From a bacterium (GTDB lineage Bacteria > Bacillota > Negativicutes > Acidaminococcales > Acidaminococcaceae): 14,567 nucleotides of DNA. This document shows positions 13,652-14,567 of the stretch, piece after piece (position 1 is the first letter of the stretch; every line of letters starts with the position of its first letter). The position numbers were made by a program, and so were the translations under genes. The stretch covers positions 1 through 14,567 of the forward strand of contig SFRS01000014.1 in assembly GCA_004562175.1 (NCBI GenBank), in the 5' to 3' direction. Under the pieces are notes generated by a model that was not told the DNA's origin, did no database searches, and worked only from the letters and a program-made list of their open reading frames with translations.

Positions 13652-14567
13652 ATGCGTAAGCGTATTTTGGAACTTTTGCGTACAAGTGGAGGGGAGCCTG
13701 TGAGCGGGGAAGAGATTTCTCGGCAGCTGGAGGTTTCCCGTACTGCTATTTGGAAGCATATTCAAACTCTGAAGAATGAGGGCTATGCTATAGAATCTGT
13801 GCCTAAAAAAGGCTATATTTTGAAGGAAGCGCCTAATCGTCTTTTTCCGCAGGAGATTCTCTCCCGTTTGCAGACGAAGTGGTTGGCTCATAGCATTTGC
13901 TATCGCGACAGTGTGGATTCCAGCAATAATTTAGCGAAGCTATTGGCAAATGAAGGCTGTGAAAATGGTCTTTTGGTGGTGGCTGAGGAGCAGGGCGCTG
14001 GCAAGGGGCGTCTGTCTCGCGGTTGGATTTCTCCTTATGCCAAGGGCATTTGGTTTAGTGTGGTTTTGAAGCCGCCCTTTTTGCCCCAGGAGGCTTCCAA
14101 ATGTACTCTGTTGGCCGCAGTGGCTGTGGTGAAGGCTATTAACAAGATTGCCGGGGTGAAGGCTGCTATTAAATGGCCTAATGATATTTTGCTTTTAGGG
14201 CGCAAGCTGGTGGGCATTCTCACGGAAATGAATGCCGAATTCGGTCATATCAATTATGTGGTCATTGGCATCGGTATCAATACCAACGCTACACCGGATG
14301 ATTATCCTGAAGAGGTAAAGCAGTTGGCTGTTTCTGTTTGTGATGCAGCTACCGAGCCCTTCACTAGAGTGCAGCTTTTGTGCGATATCCTAAAAAACAT
14401 GGAGGATTTGTACGAGACAGCTGTGCAAGAAGGCTTTGCCCCTGTGCTGAAGGAATGGCGTGAGTACTCCTGCACCTTGGGGCAGGAGGTTAAGGTTATC
14501 GCTCCCGATATGACCTATTTTGGCAAGGCCGTGGATATTGATGATGAGGGCCTTTTGATTGTGCGCA
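13652..14567 (+). CDS. birA: Bifunctional biotin-protein ligase / biotin operon repressor BirA (3' end outside window)
   Basis: Forms biotinyl-AMP, transfers biotin to carboxylase carrier domains, and represses biotin genes. 305 residues are visible, against about 325 for the whole protein, and the frame runs open to the right edge. Residues 1-60 are a winged helix-turn-helix (GEEISRQLEVSRTAIWKHIQTLKNEGYAIESVPKKGYIL), so this is the regulatory form. The ligase core shows the biotinyl-AMP loop GAGKGRLSRGW (115-125, Lys where Arg is usual), KWPNDILL (174-181) with the catalytic lysine region GRKLVGIL (183-190) and IGIGINTN (205-212). The C-terminal SH3-like domain begins near 272. The ATG at 13652 follows TTGGAGG. 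It is preceded by its own promoter and a BirA-type operator. Biotin enzymes of fermenters, such as oxaloacetate or methylmalonyl-CoA decarboxylase, are possible clients but are not in the window. Confidence 0.95.
   Translation, partial: MRKRILELLRTSGGEPVSGEEISRQLEVSRTAIWKHIQTLKNEGYAIESVPKKGYILKEAPNRLFPQEILSRLQTKWLAHSICYRDSVDSSNNLAKLLANEGCENGLLVVAEEQGAGKGRLSRGWISPYAKGIWFSVVLKPPFLPQEASKCTLLAAVAVVKAINKIAGVKAAIKWPNDILLLGRKLVGILTEMNAEFGHINYVVIGIGINTNATPDDYPEEVKQLAVSVCDAATEPFTRVQLLCDILKNMEDLYETAVQEGFAPVLKEWREYSCTLGQEVKVIAPDMTYFGKAVDIDDEGLLIVR

Noticed and set aside
1-14567. Mobile elements, CRISPR arrays, tRNA/rRNA genes, defence or biosynthetic clusters
   Set aside because: All sizeable frames are accounted for by housekeeping or transport genes, gaps are under 200 bp, and no transposase, repeat-spacer pattern or tRNA cloverleaf was seen by eye.

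Overview
The window looks like a chromosomal housekeeping segment of a low-to-mid GC Firmicute. The best fit is a non-spore-forming member of the Negativicutes (Phascolarctobacterium/Acidaminococcus-like). That placement is an inference from gene order and protein character; no marker gene is present to prove it. The order mfd - SpoVB/YabM-type flippase - mazG(yabN) - HU - divIC - S1-domain protein (yabR) - tilS - hpt - ftsH is the classic Bacillus/Clostridium mfd-ftsH cluster. The sporulation and stress genes usually interleaved there (spoVT, yabO/rqcP, yabP, yabQ, spoIIE) are absent.

Layout: 1-5909 holds the 3' part of mfd, a 14-TM-type lipid/oligosaccharide flippase and a two-domain MazG nucleotide pyrophosphohydrolase, the last two separated by 1 nt. 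5910-7306 holds three short units (HU; DivIC/FtsB-like; S1 RNA-binding protein), each closed by an intrinsic terminator. HU and the S1 protein have their own sigma-A-type promoters. 7337-8936 holds tilS and hpt, 13 nt apart. ftsH (9019-10926) has its own promoter and a TTG start. ftsH converges on a LysR-type regulator (11032-11916, minus strand) across a strong bidirectional terminator. That regulator is divergent from a DASS/SLC13-type anion transporter (12051-13463). After a terminator comes birA (13652 to the right edge), behind a promoter overlapped by GGTTAACC inverted repeats typical of a Firmicutes biotin operator.

No RNA genes, mobile elements or CRISPR were seen, and no gene-free stretch exceeds 300 bp. 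The most notable observations are two lesions in otherwise intact genes. The mfd frame lacks about 40 codons covering helicase motifs II (DEEQ) and III (TATPIPRTL), without a frameshift. The lysR start carries an exact 25-bp tandem duplication that moves the Shine-Dalgarno/ATG pair onto an out-of-frame 15-codon upstream ORF. Either may be real (a possible loss of function and a possible reversible switch) or an assembly artefact; read-level checks would decide. The transporter also departs from DASS signature motifs, and TilS lacks the usual C-terminal domain.
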